From Macrothele yani (taxonomy: Eukaryota; Arthropoda; Arachnida; Araneae; Macrothelidae): a stretch of 64,000 nucleotides of DNA. Of this stretch, positions 1-11,389 are shown piece by piece (the stretch's first letter is position 1; every line of letters starts with the position of its first letter). A program made the translations under genes and the position numbers. Below the pieces are notes generated by a model. That model was not told where the DNA came from, made no database searches, and was given only the letters and a program-made list of their open reading frames with translations. Where the stretch lies: positions 112,777,072 through 112,841,071 of the forward strand of contig CM076999.1 of NCBI GenBank assembly GCA_039090855.1, read 5' to 3'.

Positions 1-802
1 AGAGCAGAGGCAAAACAAAAGTATTTTAAAATCATTTGCTTTTTTAATACGTTTTTTTTTCTTCTTTTCTTTAAGCTGCTTATTACTGAAAATCACCCGG
101 ATTACTTTAAACCTTAATTTACGCCCTTAAATATGTACAGACGAACATTTCCTCTCCTTGAAGCTCGTTTTGTATGGAGTATCAAAAGGAAGGGAATAAT
201 ATATACATGCATACCACCACAAACACAGTTGAAAACGTAAGGACAAAAATGATTATTATAAATTATTTCAGAACAGCAAACTCTGAAACCATTTCGAGGC
301 AGATTCTTCCTCGAATGAAACAAATGAATACACGTCGTTTCTTCTAGAATTTACAACCTTTGAAACAATATGCTAGGAATTACAACTAAAGCTTTTTTTG
401 AATCTCGGCACAGCAGAAAAACGTTCAATCCCATCAACACCAAACCAAAAGGGCATACACATACATGACATTTTCACTCTACTACTCAACATACACACTC
501 ATGCCAGAAATATTGAAACACTCAAAAAGGAAGTTGGGAAGGATAAGAAAAAAAGAAGGATTTGAAGAGTGAATGGAATTAAAGAATTTCATAACTTTTT
601 CTTGACTTCCCTGGGGAAAATTAATCGAAACTTCAGAAGATGTAGAAAATTGATTCGAGTTCCCAACTAAGATTTTCGGGGTCGATGGAAAAAAAAAAAG
701 ACAAAAAGAACTGCGCATCATTCTTTACCCCTTTTCTTTTCATCTCGTCCCGAAAGGAATCAAGATGCGTGATGGGAGCTTATTTTCCCTTCTAAAAATG
801 AG
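1..802. other. AT-rich sequence, no gene recognised
   Basis: Short open frames occur on both strands, but none has a recognisable domain or composition unlike random AT-rich DNA. I see no terminal repeats and no tRNA-like boxes. Confidence 0.5.
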
Positions 803-1762
803 GTGGCCAGTCTCCTTTTCCAGAAGTTGGAAAATGGCGACACATCACACGTTGGTCGTTCTGACCATACCTTCCGGCTGTTTTGGGAGCAGTGGACACG
901 TGACGGCACTGCCACACACTGGAGTGGCTCCGGACGGACCACGAGAACCACCGGTAGAGAGAATCGACGAATCGGGCGCCAGGTACGAACGGAGCACACG
1001 GGGACCCGGTCCGCTATACAAGCAGATGTAGCAGCTCTTGTGTGCCAAGAACCATTTTCCGACGCTTCGCGGAAGCGAATCTGCGATCCCAGCGCCCCTT
1101 ACGTGTGCTGCTATTAACACCGGAACATCGCCGGCTCCATGTGCAGTGGTGTCAGACCAGAGCGACATGGAACGCCACAGACTGGCGACGTGTGGTGTTT
1201 AGCGATGAGTGCCGCTTCGTGTTGGAGACAGATGATCATTGTGTCCGGGTGTGGAGGTCCCCGGGTCAACGGAACAATCCCAAACTCACTACCGAGCGCC
1301 AAACTCCACCCCCCACCCACCCCCACACTGCAGGCATTATAATCTGGGGAGTCATTGCCTACGATAGCCGATCAGCTCTAGTAGTAGTACGTGCATCATT
1401 GACGGGCCAGCGGTATGTGGATGAGATCCTACGGCCCCATGTGTTCCCATTCCCGGCCGGGATTCCAGGGGTGCGCCCTACCAGTAAGATAATGCCCGCC
1501 TGCACACGGCTCGGGTTGTGTTGTTCATCATGTCCAGACACTCCCATGGCCTGCAGACTCCCCGAACATGTTCCCTATCGAGCATGTCTGGGACCAGTTG
1601 AAACGCCAGCTGCCGCCGTGCCGCACTATCCGGGATTTGGAGCACACCGTCTAACACGTGTGGGCCAGTCTACCACAGGACAACATCAGACGTCTGTTCT
1701 CCTCCATGCCGGACCGTATTGCAGCATTTATCGCCGCACGAGGCGGTGCGACGCGCTATTAA
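803..1762 (+). pseudogene. Degenerate Tc1-like transposase
   Basis: This is a relic of a Tc1/mariner-superfamily transposase, a DDE enzyme that moves its own element by cut-and-paste. Reading across frames gives an HTH-like start (FWEQWTRDGTAT with an SGSGRTTRTT linker at about 880-960) and the first catalytic block VVFSDECRF at about 1193. WGVIAYDSRSALVVV follows near 1350, then a damaged second Asp block (DNARLHTARVV near 1490), IEHVWDQLKRQLPP near 1580, and a C-terminus RIAAFIAARGGATRY ending in TAA at 1760-1762. At least two frameshifts (near 1035 and 1470) and two in-frame stops make it dead. I could not find matching terminal inverted repeats (TIRs). Confidence 0.85.
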
Positions 1763-3119
1763 AGATGAACGGACTGCTTGCCACAGATCCCTCTGTAATT
1801 GTCCTGCAGCTCTGTTTTTGCCATCTTCTATGTAGGGGTGGAAGCTCATTATGTTAATTAATGCTTATCGGCCAAACAACACTGGCTCTCAGCGCTGATG
1901 AAAATGCCCCACAGCAGGAAGAAAAACTATTTTTAAAGTTCTTTTTGTCTGGAAACTGTCTATGAACGAAAAGTTGAAGACAGCCCGACGTTATTGCTCT
2001 CCCAGCTTTACTAGAAATAATCTGCTATTCGGGAGAGGGAAAGTAAAAATGATGGCAAGACATTCCAAGCATGAATTCACTCTCAGGCTTGTTGAAAAAC
2101 TTAACAAAAATGTTTAATCAAAGATAATCGTTCCGGCAGCTATTGTTCCTTGACCCGAGCTCCTGCAAGTTGCAGTTCCACGAACAAATGGTCAGCGTCT
2201 CTATTCATTAAAGAATACTCTTTCCTGCTAATATTCTTTGCCCGTTCTTTTTCTATGACAGATGTGAAAGTTTTTTTTCAATCGTCATAACCTTTCGTTC
2301 ACCTTGCTCTCCCTTTGTTCGGAAGCTAAGCCTCGTGTTCTGTCCCAAACACGTGTCCTCTCAAATCGCTTTCTCCGTGCGTCGTTACAGACCGTCGGTG
2401 TCTCCGTCAGACTCTTCCAACCACGATCGTTTTCCCCCATGCCCTAGCTGGCACGTCCTATCACCAACTTTCTTTTCCGTGCTGCTCCCTAGCACCTTTC
2501 CCCGATAAGCTCCGAGCTCTGACTGCCTGTGCTGCTCCCCAGCACGTTCCACCTTCCGTTTCCAGCTCTAACTGTCTGTCTCGCTGTCTTCTTTTCTAAC
2601 TCGAAGTTTTTCCTCCGGTAACTTCTCCTCGCCTCTGATTGGCTCCTGCCTTCTTCGCCAGAGGCGCTCCTCTCTTTCCTAGTCGGAGCACACGACACCC
2701 CCGCCTCTCTGTGGTCCCTATCCTTTTCTCCTTGACCTGTGAATTCCGGCGCTGACTTTGAGCTATCCCCTCGTTGACCTTTAGCTCTCCCCGTGTACCC
2801 CGCAGCTTGAATCCCCCCCCCGGCCAGGAACAATAGCGGTGCCTCCTGAATACATCGTGATTACAATTGGTACATCGGAATGTCACCTGTCTGGTACATA
2901 CGCACGTTTAACACCCGTTCTAGGTAATACACATGAAAATAGTCGATCTAAAATGTTCATATCTTGTAAGATCAATGTGATTTAATGTACATCACACAAT
3001 TTACAGATGTGTATAATTTCTCGCCCCTACATTCTGTATCATTACGTCCATAAAATTTCAGTTCAATTCGATGCTTCCTACTTGGTGCGAAAATTTCATT
3101 GTCCGTCAGTGTATACGCT
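1763..3119. other. Intergenic, no gene recognised
   Basis: The stretch at about 2270-2850 is pyrimidine-rich and contains a short direct repeat (gtgctgctccc/ccagcac type) at about 2480-2545. A 114-codon minus-strand open frame there (2489-2833) is low-complexity and shows no domain. Nothing else is supported. Confidence 0.5.
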
Positions 3120-3585
3120 GAGTGATCACTGAATTAAGACCACCTACATGATACTTCGTAGGTCCTCCTTTACCCCAAAAAGTACAGCAGTGGTCCTATC
3201 GATTTAATAAAACGCCGAAAGCAATTGGGAGGTATGGCAACCAAGCTGCGTGCAATGCTGCCTTCAATGCAGGTATATGGAGGTGATTGGTGTGTCGCGA
3301 CATCTTATTAGCCGTTCCATAGTAACCCACAAAGTGCTCTATTGGATAGATTTATAACGGAGAAGTATGCTGGAAGTCTGAACTGTGTTCTTGAAGTCAT
3401 TCCTGCGCAATATTGGACCTGTGGCTCCGCGCAGTCTCATCTCATCAGTCATGCGTTGTTCCACCTGCACCAGGGGTCCAAGTTCCTCCAGGAAAACATG
3501 CCCAACACCATAAAACCGCCTCCGTCAGTTTGCACTGTGGAGACCATGCAGGATGCATCGAGTGCCTCATGTTGCTTGCGCCAAA
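3120..3585 (-). mobile_element. Eroded Tc1-like element remnant
   Basis: The segment opens with a phrase typical of the 3' noncoding end of insect Tc1 elements (aagaccacctacatgatact, then a gtaggtcctcc motif). It continues with sequence resembling the minus-strand transposase regions that encode the NPIEH, catalytic-Asp and GGxVMVWG blocks (ctctattggata near 3340, ccaggaaaacatgcccaaca near 3490, gcctccgtcagtttgc near 3520). No open frame survives. The 47-bp satellite starts abruptly at its right edge, so it was truncated there. The assignment rests on order and wording of degraded motifs. Confidence 0.5.
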
Positions 3586-4580
3586 TATGCACGAAACAGC
3601 ACAAAACGTTTCAGATATGTAACAATATTATAATATGCACATACAGCACGAAACGTTTCAGATATGTAACAATATTATAATATGCACATACAGCACGAAA
3701 CGTTTCAGATATGTATCAATAATATTATATGCACATACAGCACGAAACGTTTCAGATATGTATCAATAATATTATATGCACATACAGCATGCTTCAGATA
3801 TGTATCAATAATATAATATGCACATACAGCACGAAACGTTTCAGATATGTATCAATAATATTATATGCACATACAGCACGAAACGTTTCAGATATGTATC
3901 AATAATATTATATGCACATACAGCACAAAATGTTTCAGATATGTATCAATAATATAATATGCACATACAGCACGAAACGTTTCAGATATGTATCAATAAT
4001 ATAATATGCACATACAGCACGAAATGCTTCAGATATGTATCAATAATATTATATGCACATACAGCACGAAATGCTTCAGATATGTATCAATAATATTATA
4101 TGCACACACAGCACGAAACGTTTCAGATATGTATCAATAATATAATATGCACATACAGCACGAAACGTTTCAGATATGTATCAATAATATAATATGCACA
4201 TACAGCACGAAACGTTTCAGATATGTATAAATAATATAATATGCACATACAGCACGAAACGTTTCAGATATGTATCAATAATATAATATGCACATACAGC
4301 ACGAAATGCTTCAGATATGTATCAATAATATTATATGCACATACAGCACGAAATGCTTCAGATATGTATCAATAATATTATATGCACACACAGCACGAAA
4401 CGTTTCAGATATGTATCAATAATATAATATGCACATACAGCACGAAACGTTTCAGATATGTATCAATAATATTATATGCACATACAGCACGAAACGTTTC
4501 AGATATGTATCAATGAAATATTATGCACCTACAGCACAAAAAGTTTCAGATATATATCAATAATATAATATGCACATACA
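3586..4580 (+). repeat. 47-bp satellite array, left arm, block 1
   Basis: About 21 head-to-tail copies of a 47-bp unit. Each contains a core reading cacatacagcacgaaacg followed by tttcagatatgtatcaataa and an AT-rich tail. Most copies differ by one or two substitutions (for example aaacg versus aaatg), and groups of units recur together, suggesting multi-unit duplication. The same unit occurs at 5474-6005, at 6386-6475 and, inverted, at 16210-17340. Confidence 0.95.
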
Positions 4581-4636
4581 GTAATACAAGCATTTAACGT
4601 GGACCGGGAACATCAAACAAAGATCTTCGCATGTAA

Positions 4637-5093
4637 GTCATAAAAGCTGTCTACGTACGATTAAAAAATTATCCCTGCTGATACTATAGACTAGTTTAAA
4701 AAACTTTATTCACAAGTAATATGGGCCTTTATGCTGTAACTCAGAACTTCCGCCATTCATTCCTCACATGTGGAAAAAACTAATCCCCATCGATATGCCC
4801 GGCACCACTACGGACAATATTGTATAACCTTTCATATCTTCGAACTTTTGATCGTTTTTGATTTGCTATGTTGACCGATGTCAACGCCCACTGCGCTGCA
4901 TCATGGGTCAAACCTGATCGTGTATAATGTGGACCACTTGTTGTTCTTTATGGCCTTAAGCCTGAAGATGGGATTTAGGGATCCTGAAAGATCTCGCTTT
5001 TAACTTGCTTTTACTTGTGAATAAAGTTTTTTAAACTAGTCTATAGTATCAGCAGGGATAATTTTTTAATCGTACGTAGACAGCCTTTATGAC
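4637..5093. mobile_element. MITE / foldback with 83-bp terminal inverted repeats
   Basis: The left end 4637-4719 and the right end 5011-5093 are near-perfect reverse complements (outermost bases gtcataaaagctgtctacg). The intervening 290 bp have no open frame. A short non-autonomous DNA transposon is the simplest reading. I cannot define a target duplication: the flanks catgtaa and tgacatg are themselves partly palindromic. It sits between two blocks of the 47-bp satellite. Confidence 0.75.
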
Positions 5094-5129
5094 TGACATG
5101 TTCCTTTCGTGCGAAACACAGTTTTTACC

Positions 5130-5475
5130 GAAAGATCTTCGCTCTTTGGAAAGAGCGGAGATCTTTGTTTGATATTCCTGGTCCACGTAAAATGTCTGTA
5201 TTAATTATTCATTCGCCTTCTAATTATTTCTTCAGTTGCTGCTTACCATCTTTGGTGAATCCCCAGCATTGTGTGGGGCTCCAAGAAGCAACCTGCCAAG
5301 TTGGCTTGGCAGTTAGCGTGTGTGAGTCCGGAGGAATTCGAGGCCGCTGTGGTGTAGTGGAAGCATATCCGGGGCGTAACTGAAAGACCCTGGGTTCGAC
5401 TCCCGGTGGCGGCCAATGAGAATTTTTCCGTGACTCACTTATAAACGTGGAAAGATCGAAGATCTTTGTTTGATG
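5130..5475 (+). mobile_element. tRNA-like repeat element ending in hairpins, copy 1
   Basis: Bases 5343-5413 look like a tRNA-derived head: acceptor-like gccgc and gcggc ends, an A-box region (gtggtgtagtgg) and a B box (gggttcgactccc). The element is bounded by a palindrome (agatcttcgctctttgg then aaagagcggagatct, 5133-5163) and by agatctttgtttga at its right. An inverted copy lies at 6040-6385. I read it as a SINE-like or foldback unit, not a working tRNA, because the anticodon arm does not fold convincingly. Confidence 0.6.
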
Positions 5476-6005
5476 TATGCACATACAGCACGAACCGTTT
5501 CAGATATGTATCAATAATATTATATGCACATACAGCACAAAATGTTTCAGATATGTATCAATAATATAATATGCACATACAGCACGAAACGTTTCAGATA
5601 TGTATCAATAATATAATATGCACATACAGCACGAAATGCTTCAGATATGTATCAATAATATTATATGCACATACAGCACGAAATGCTTCAGATATGTATC
5701 AATAATATTATATGCACACACAGCACGAAACGTTTCAGATATGTATCAATAATATAATATGCACATACAGCACGAAACGTTTCAGATATGTATCAATAAT
5801 ATAATATGCACATACAGCACGAAACGTTTCAGATATGTATCAATAAGATAATATGCACATACAGCACCAAAGGTTTCAGATATGTATCAATAATATAATA
5901 TGCACATACAGCACGAAACGTTTCAGATATGTATCAATAATATAATATGCACATACAGCACAAAAAGTTTCAGATATATATCATTAATATAATATGCACG
6001 TACCG
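5474..6005 (+). repeat. 47-bp satellite array, left arm, block 2
   Basis: About eleven more copies of the 47-bp unit found at 3586-4580, in the same orientation. It starts directly after the tRNA-like element and ends at a phrase (taatacaagcatttaacg, ccgggaacatcaaacaaaga) that also follows block 1 near 4580. Confidence 0.93.
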
Positions 6006-6039
6006 TAATACAAGCATTTAACGAGGACCGGGAACATCA

Positions 6040-6385
6040 AACAAAGATCTTCGCTCTTTCCACGTTTATAAGTGAATCATTCTCATTGGCCGCCACGGGA
6101 GTCGAACCCAAGGTCTTCCAGTTACGCGCCGGATATGGGAATATGCTTCCGCTACACCACAGCGGCCTCGAATTCCTCCAGACTCACACACGCCAACTGC
6201 CAAGAAAAGTTGGCAGGTTGCTTCTTGGAGCCCCGCACAATGCTGGGGATTCACCAAAGATGGTAAGCAGCAACTGAAGAAATAATTAGAAGGGGAATGA
6301 ATAATTAATACAGACATTTAACATGTACCAGGAACATCAAATAAAAATCTTCGCTCTTTGGAAAGAGCGAAGATCTTTGTTTGAG
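6040..6385 (-). mobile_element. tRNA-like repeat element ending in hairpins, copy 2 (inverted)
   Basis: Inverted partner of 5130-5475. The tRNA-like head is at 6090-6170 on the minus strand, with the B box read as gagtcgaaccc on the plus strand and the A box as cgctacaccacagcgg. The right end is the palindrome ttcgctctttgg/aaagagcgaa at 6348-6376. The two copies plus the satellite between them form a foldback about 1.2 kb long. Confidence 0.6.
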
Positions 6386-7216
6386 GTATGCACATACAGC
6401 ACGAACCGTTTCAGATATGTATCAATAATGTAATATGCACATACAGCACAAAAGGTTTCAGATATGTATCAATAATGTTACAATCTCTCATTTTCGTTAC
6501 ACTTTCAGAGATATGTTACAATTACGTTTCAGCAACATCTATTTTGGAACATACTCTTTATACATTATGGTTACGTTAAAAATAGCATTCACCGATGCTA
6601 CTGTTCCATAGTTTCCATTGCACATAATTGCTGCCTTGATGTTACATTCCGGCGATATTTATGATTTTAGGCTTGGCAACGACGTGGATGCGCATGCGCA
6701 TTTATGCCATTTCACCGAAGCACTCTCGTAGTCGCATTTCCACGTGCTACTGGGATATTTATACTCGAGTTAGCTAGTTAGTAGTTTAATATTTCATCCT
6801 TCTTTTTTTTTCTTTGTGATTCAAGATCATCTGAAAGTAAGTAATTGTTTTGATTATTATAAATTTTAAATTCTAAAAAGCATTTTATAAAATCTAAGTA
6901 GATGGCTGTGTTGTTGTATTGGTATACTATACCAGCATGTTTTCGTTTTATTTGAAGCTGAGGAATTTCATATTGGTAGGTATTTAGCGAAATGACGAAT
7001 TTGATGTTCCTTGTTTTTTCCGCTGAAATATAGTCTATTCCACATGTATAATAGAAATGCTACACATTCATCTGGGACCGTATTTTATTTCTTTTGTTAT
7101 CAATATATAAACGCCGCCACGGTTTCCAATGGACAGCGGACTACGTTGAACCTGTGAAAACGTAAACTCGTAATACGACTGTTGTTGCTTTTGAAACAGC
7201 TGTCGAGTGTAATATT
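6386..7216. repeat. Left arm of large inverted repeat (inner part)
   Basis: After two last satellite units (6386-6475), unique sequence to about 7216 is the reverse complement of the right arm (15556-16250, continued at 11983-12070). Matching landmarks include catctattttggaacata, the gcgcatgcgc block, ctgaaagtaagta, gccgccacgg and cagctgtcgagtgtaa. By eye the arms agree at roughly 85-90 percent. Similarity ends just after 7216. Confidence 0.88.
6689..6842 (+). promoter_or_regulatory. Promoter-like module inside the inverted-repeat arm
   Basis: A perfect tgcgcatgcgca palindrome (6689-6700) matches the binding motif known for NRF-1 and its insect homologue Ewg. A TATA-like tatttata lies at 6756-6763. 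A strong splice-donor match (aaa|gtaagt) falls at 6834-6842. The right arm keeps the palindrome in extended form (15991-16009) and the donor (15846-15851 on the opposite strand), but the TATA-like stretch is altered there. Function is inference; the motifs are directly visible. Confidence 0.35.
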
Positions 7217-7250
7217 TTTTTATTGGGATTTTATAAAGTTTATTAAAACT

Positions 7251-8184
7251 GTAATGTTCAACGTAGTAAATAAGTAACAGTAATATGATGATGTCACAAG
7301 TATCTGTCGAATACGTAAAAGTAATGTAACGAAGTTAAAAATATCTTTCAGATACGTAACAGTAACATGAAGTTGGTATGTTGAAATTACAAAGACTTTT
7401 CACTGCAACGTATCCGTTCTGCTTCAAAGTTATGTAACGTTTGAGGACATTTTGACATAACCTTAAGGTTTCTGAAACATTACTGTTACATTGCGCAACG
7501 TATCTGAAAAGTCTCAATATTTCAGTGCTACGTACTTGTAACGTATACGAAACATTTTTTTATTGAAGGTTTAACGACCACCGTGAGCAACTCAATGGGC
7601 TATAAGCAGTCGCCCGTCCCTAATTTAGGGTCACTGGTTCCAGGGAAGGGAGAGAGCCAGTGCCGTAAGACAAACACAACATCCATGCCTCACCGGGATT
7701 CGAACCCGGACCCATCACGGACGAATGGTCAGAAGCCATCGCTTAGACCACTGTGCCACCGGGGCGGCACGAAATATTCTGTGCTGTGGAGATTATGTAC
7801 ACGACCATCCACGTAGTGGAGTAAAACACGCGACTTGTCAGACAAGAACACCTTTTCCCAGTCGTCCGACGTCTAACTCGCCTTACAGTTTTTTGCGCCA
7901 ATGAACCATGCCCACACAGCACAGAATATTTGTATATTACAAGCACGTAGCACTGAAACATTGGGACTTTTCAGATATGTTGCGCAATGTAAGTTTCAGA
8001 AATCTTACGGTTACGTCAAAATGTCCTGAAACGTTACACAACTTTGGAACATAACCGACACGTTACAGTGAAAGGTCTTTGTGACTTCAACATACCAACT
8101 TCATGTTACTGTTACGTATTTGAAAGATTTTTGTGACATCATCATACAGTATTACTGTTACGTATTTACTACGTTGAACATTAC
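7251..8184. repeat. Inner foldback with about 260-295-bp arms
   Basis: Arms 7251-7545 and 7930-8184 are imperfect inverted repeats (outer ends gtaatgttcaacg / cgttgaacattac; shared internal phrases such as acatgaagttggtatgttga). The loop carries a SINE (7569-7770) and about 160 bp of unassigned sequence. It resembles a non-autonomous foldback DNA element. I cannot define a target duplication. Confidence 0.75.
7569..7770 (-). mobile_element. tRNA-derived SINE
   Basis: On the minus strand a tRNA-like head starts near 7768 with an A box (ggtggcacagtggtctaa) and a B box (ccgggttcgaatcccgg). A non-tRNA body follows to about 7569. It lies inside the loop of the inner foldback. It is not annotated as a tRNA gene because the acceptor stem and anticodon loop are not convincing. 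Confidence 0.65.
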
Positions 8185-8185
8185 A

Positions 8186-8990
8186 CAAATTTTGAAGATG
8201 ACAATCCGATTTTTGGCGTAAATGTGACAAGGATGGTAAGTCAGATAATATCCGAAAACTTGAAAAATTTCCTCCTCCTGGAGCGGGACTTGAACCCGCG
8301 TCTCCCAGAAAACGCCCGGGTATGCTAACCACTACACCACCCAGAACGACCAAGTTTCAAGTTTCCGATCAATTTGAATTTAACCATCACTGGATTCGCT
8401 AGTCGAAGCAACCGGCATTCATGTTTAGCGAATCTGGAGGTTAAGAATCTTATCCCGTGTTTGCCTGGAGAAGCAGATAAATCATGAAAGAAATACGGGA
8501 TTACGACATATAATACAAATTTTGAAGATGACAATCCGATTTTTGGCGTAAATGTGACAAGGATGGTAAGTCAGATAATATCCGAAAACTTGAAAATTTT
8601 CCTCGTCCTGGAGCGGGACTCGAACCCGTGTCTCCCAGAAAACGCTCGGGTATTCTAACCACTACTCCACCCAGAACGACCAAGTTTCAAGTTTCCGATC
8701 AATTTGAATTTAACCATCACAGGATTCGCTAGTCGAAGCAACAGGCATTCATGTTTAGCGAATCTGGAGGTTAAGAATCTTATCCCGTGTTTGCCCGGAG
8801 AAGCAGATAAATCATGAAAGAAATACGGGATTACGACATATAATACAAATTTTGAAGATGACAATCCGATTTTTGGCGTAAATGTGACAAGGATGGTAAG
8901 TCAGATAATATCCGAAAACTTGAAAATTTTCATCGTCCTGAAGCGGGACTCGAACCCGCGTCTCCCAGAAAAACGTCCGGGTATGCTTGA
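8186..8990 (-). repeat. Three tandem 330-bp units, each with a tRNA-like SINE head
   Basis: The phrase caaattttgaagatgac begins at 8186, 8516 and 8846, a period of exactly 330 bp. Each unit contains, on the minus strand, a tRNA-like head with A box (tggtgtagtggttagcat) and B box (cgggttcaagtcccgc), at about 8272-8350, 8602-8680 and 8932-8985. The third copy is cut off inside the head. Units 1 and 2 differ at only about a dozen bases. A lone tail of the same element occurs, inverted, at 47622-47722. Confidence 0.85.
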
Positions 8991-9389
8991 ACATTACAGT
9001 TTTCATGATTGAACATTATAGTTTTAAGAAACTTTGTAAAATCACAACATTAGGGTTACTGTAGTGCCAGACATATAAATTCTTAGATAATACCTTTTGA
9101 TTCCAGCCGTATAGCGAGGTACCGCCTCGCCTTTACTATGCGATCTGGCTATCAAGGCATCCTTGCTTAAAAGAATTATTACCTCTACGAAACTCAGTCC
9201 AGTACACGGAAATGAAAAAAACAGCCCGTTTTTATTATTCCGATAACATTTGCTTCACGGATTTCCGATGGCTTCCCGCTCAAGGTCCCCGCGCTACTTT
9301 TCCACAATGCTTTCCGCGAGACCCGGTGGACGAAGGAATCCTTCTTACCGTCCACCACGCTGTACTTTTGCGATACCCGCAGCTTTTCC

Positions 9390-9470
9390 GTCAAACCGGT
9401 GTCCGAACTGGGACCCTCTCTCCTTGATGACCGAAGCTCAACTGTTCCCCACTAGGCCATAAAGTAAATA
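9390..9470 (-). mobile_element. Possible tRNA-derived SINE head
   Basis: The minus strand reads an A-box match (tggcctagtgggg) followed about 35 bp later by a weaker B-box match (cccagttcggacacc). The body would run leftward towards 9190, where a poly-T/A-rich patch (gaaatgaaaaaaacagcccg) occurs. Boundaries and target duplications are not seen. Confidence 0.35.
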
Positions 9471-10004
9471 TTATAGAGTGGAAACAGACATAGGAGCCCG
9501 TGAAAACTCCTCCCATAGAAAGTGGCGCCCCCACGGACCTAAAACAGAACCAAACTCTGACGTGAATCCATCCCGTCGGCAATGGTTGCTATGGCAACCC
9601 AACCCCAGGGCTGGGGTGGTGAGGAGCAGCTGCTCTGCACCACTTTTCCATTACCCCCCCCCCCCCCACGAACTTTGTCCTCAACTGTTGTTCCAACTCC
9701 CAATCTTAGCCAAGTGAGGCATGGGAAAGATGACAATAACGAAATATCCATAGATACTGATCGAAACAGATGACAATGGAATATAAATCAAAATTGAATG
9801 TAAAGCTATATTGTGAAGAAAACAATGACAAAGTATGCGTGAATGAAAAGTGCAACAAAAACACGTAGAAACCTAAGTAATGGAATTTACAAAGGAAAAG
9901 TTAACGATCAGTGAGCAATAAGCAAAAATAATGCCACTTATTAGAATGCCACAGGAAACAGGAAGATGCAAACCAAAAAGAATCCGGAAAATGATAGGTA
10001 TATG

Positions 10005-11389
10005 CAGGGGCGGTTCGTCATTAGGGGTCAGAGGGGCCGGGACCCACCTAAAAATTTCTATTTTTAGAAATAATTTTTTTTTTTTGCCCTGATTCTTTCT
10101 CTCTCTCTTAACTACATGGTGATAAACCTTTCCCTTCAAAAACCATTACCTAAGGGAAAAGTTTCCTTCAAAAAACGAAAAACTGTTGCCTGAGGAAAAA
10201 GATCACGTTCAGAGTGTGAGGTTATTGGGGCCAGCTCCAACAGGCCCCAGTAACATCACGACGCAAGCGAAGTGGAGACGATTTCCTCCCCGTCTCATTC
10301 AGTATGAAGACCTACATACAACAGTGCCTTAACGCGTGTGCAAAAAAGTTGTGTATCTGGCCCCGCGCTAATTTGATTGGCCAGGAGAGTATCAATTTCC
10401 TTAACGCCGTGGGTTCACAGAGAAGCTTATCCCAACCAAGCTCAAAGTTCAGTTAGTTGTTTTTTCTGTGTGTGTCTCTCTCGGTGATGTGTTGTTCCTT
10501 TGTGTCGTGACTTTTTTGCTTGTCGATTACAATGAATGGAGTGGATATTTTGTTAAAATCTCCGTTCTTTGCTTTAAATCTGGAAGAAAAGCTTCACTTA
10601 AAAAACTCAGTGCTTATCGCCCCAAGAATGTTTAGTTTGAGCTTCACTTAAAAAAAAATAGTGCTCATCAGCCCAAGAATTTCAGTCGAAAAGCTTCACT
10701 TAAAAAACTCGGTGCTTATCAGCCCAAGAATTTGAGTTTCCAAGAGTATGAAGTTTACAAAGCGATTTGCAGAACTAATTTCAGTTTTAACTGAGAGGAT
10801 TTTCTATGTTAAAAATAAATAAATAAATGAGAAAACCTGTAAGTATAATTTGCACATGAGTACATATATTTGTTTTTAGATTTCACAAGTTCTTTAAAAA
10901 AAAGGTTAAACCTTTCAAATAATGCAAATGGTAGTATGGTACTCATTCTATACGGGACGAAATTCATGAGACATTCCCTCCCTGCATATATTTGGAGCTA
11001 TTATTGTTTCACTACATTTTTTTATACTGTGAATCCTGTGATTATTCCTCAGTTGAGAAATCTGAAGAAACACAAAGCACAACTAACATAAATTAATGCT
11101 CATATGTTTTAAGGTAAAAATTTTATTTAAGGAGTTTTAACATTTTTCTGTTAATAATTATGTATTCTATTCTGAGGAAATTTTTTTCGTGTGCAATACA
11201 ATAGTCGACACATTCCTGCCTGATTTGGGCATTATTGTGAGTCAAGGGGGTAAACAGAGGCAGAGTAAAGGAATCTTGGGGGTAGGGTGGGGGTCTGAAT
11301 AGTTGGCCTAATGATGACATTTTTTTTTATTTCATTGTTTGACTTCGGCTACTGGCCCCACCTGTTTCAGTTGCCACGAGCCGCCAGTG
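10005..11389 (+). mobile_element. Non-autonomous hAT element with 8-bp target duplication
   Basis: The left end caggggcggttcgtc and the right end ccacgagccgccagtg are hAT-type terminal inverted repeats. They are flanked by a perfect 8-bp duplication, ggtatatg, at 9997-10004 and 11390-11397; eight bases is the hAT hallmark. Inside, an ATG at 10532 opens a short frame beginning MNGVDILLKSPFFALNLEEK, faintly like the N-terminus of ZMYM1-type hAT transposases, that stops after about 40 codons. A segment of about 50 bp (gcttcacttaaaaaact to cccaagaattt) is repeated three times at 10583-10735. No catalytic or dimerisation region remains, so this is an internally deleted derivative. Confidence 0.88.

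Noticed and set aside
2489..2833. Minus-strand frame of 114 codons
   Set aside because: Low-complexity Arg/Glu/Ser-rich reading of a pyrimidine-rich tract, with no domain and no conserved partner.
5343..5413. Possible functional tRNA gene (also 6090-6170, 7690-7768, 8272-8350, 8602-8680, 14732-14800)
   Set aside because: A and B boxes are present, but acceptor and anticodon stems do not pair well and all sit at the head of repeated elements, so they are SINE or repeat heads.
10870..11091. Frame of 73 codons within the hAT element as a gene
   Set aside because: No transposase motif. It lies in the eroded interior of a non-autonomous element.
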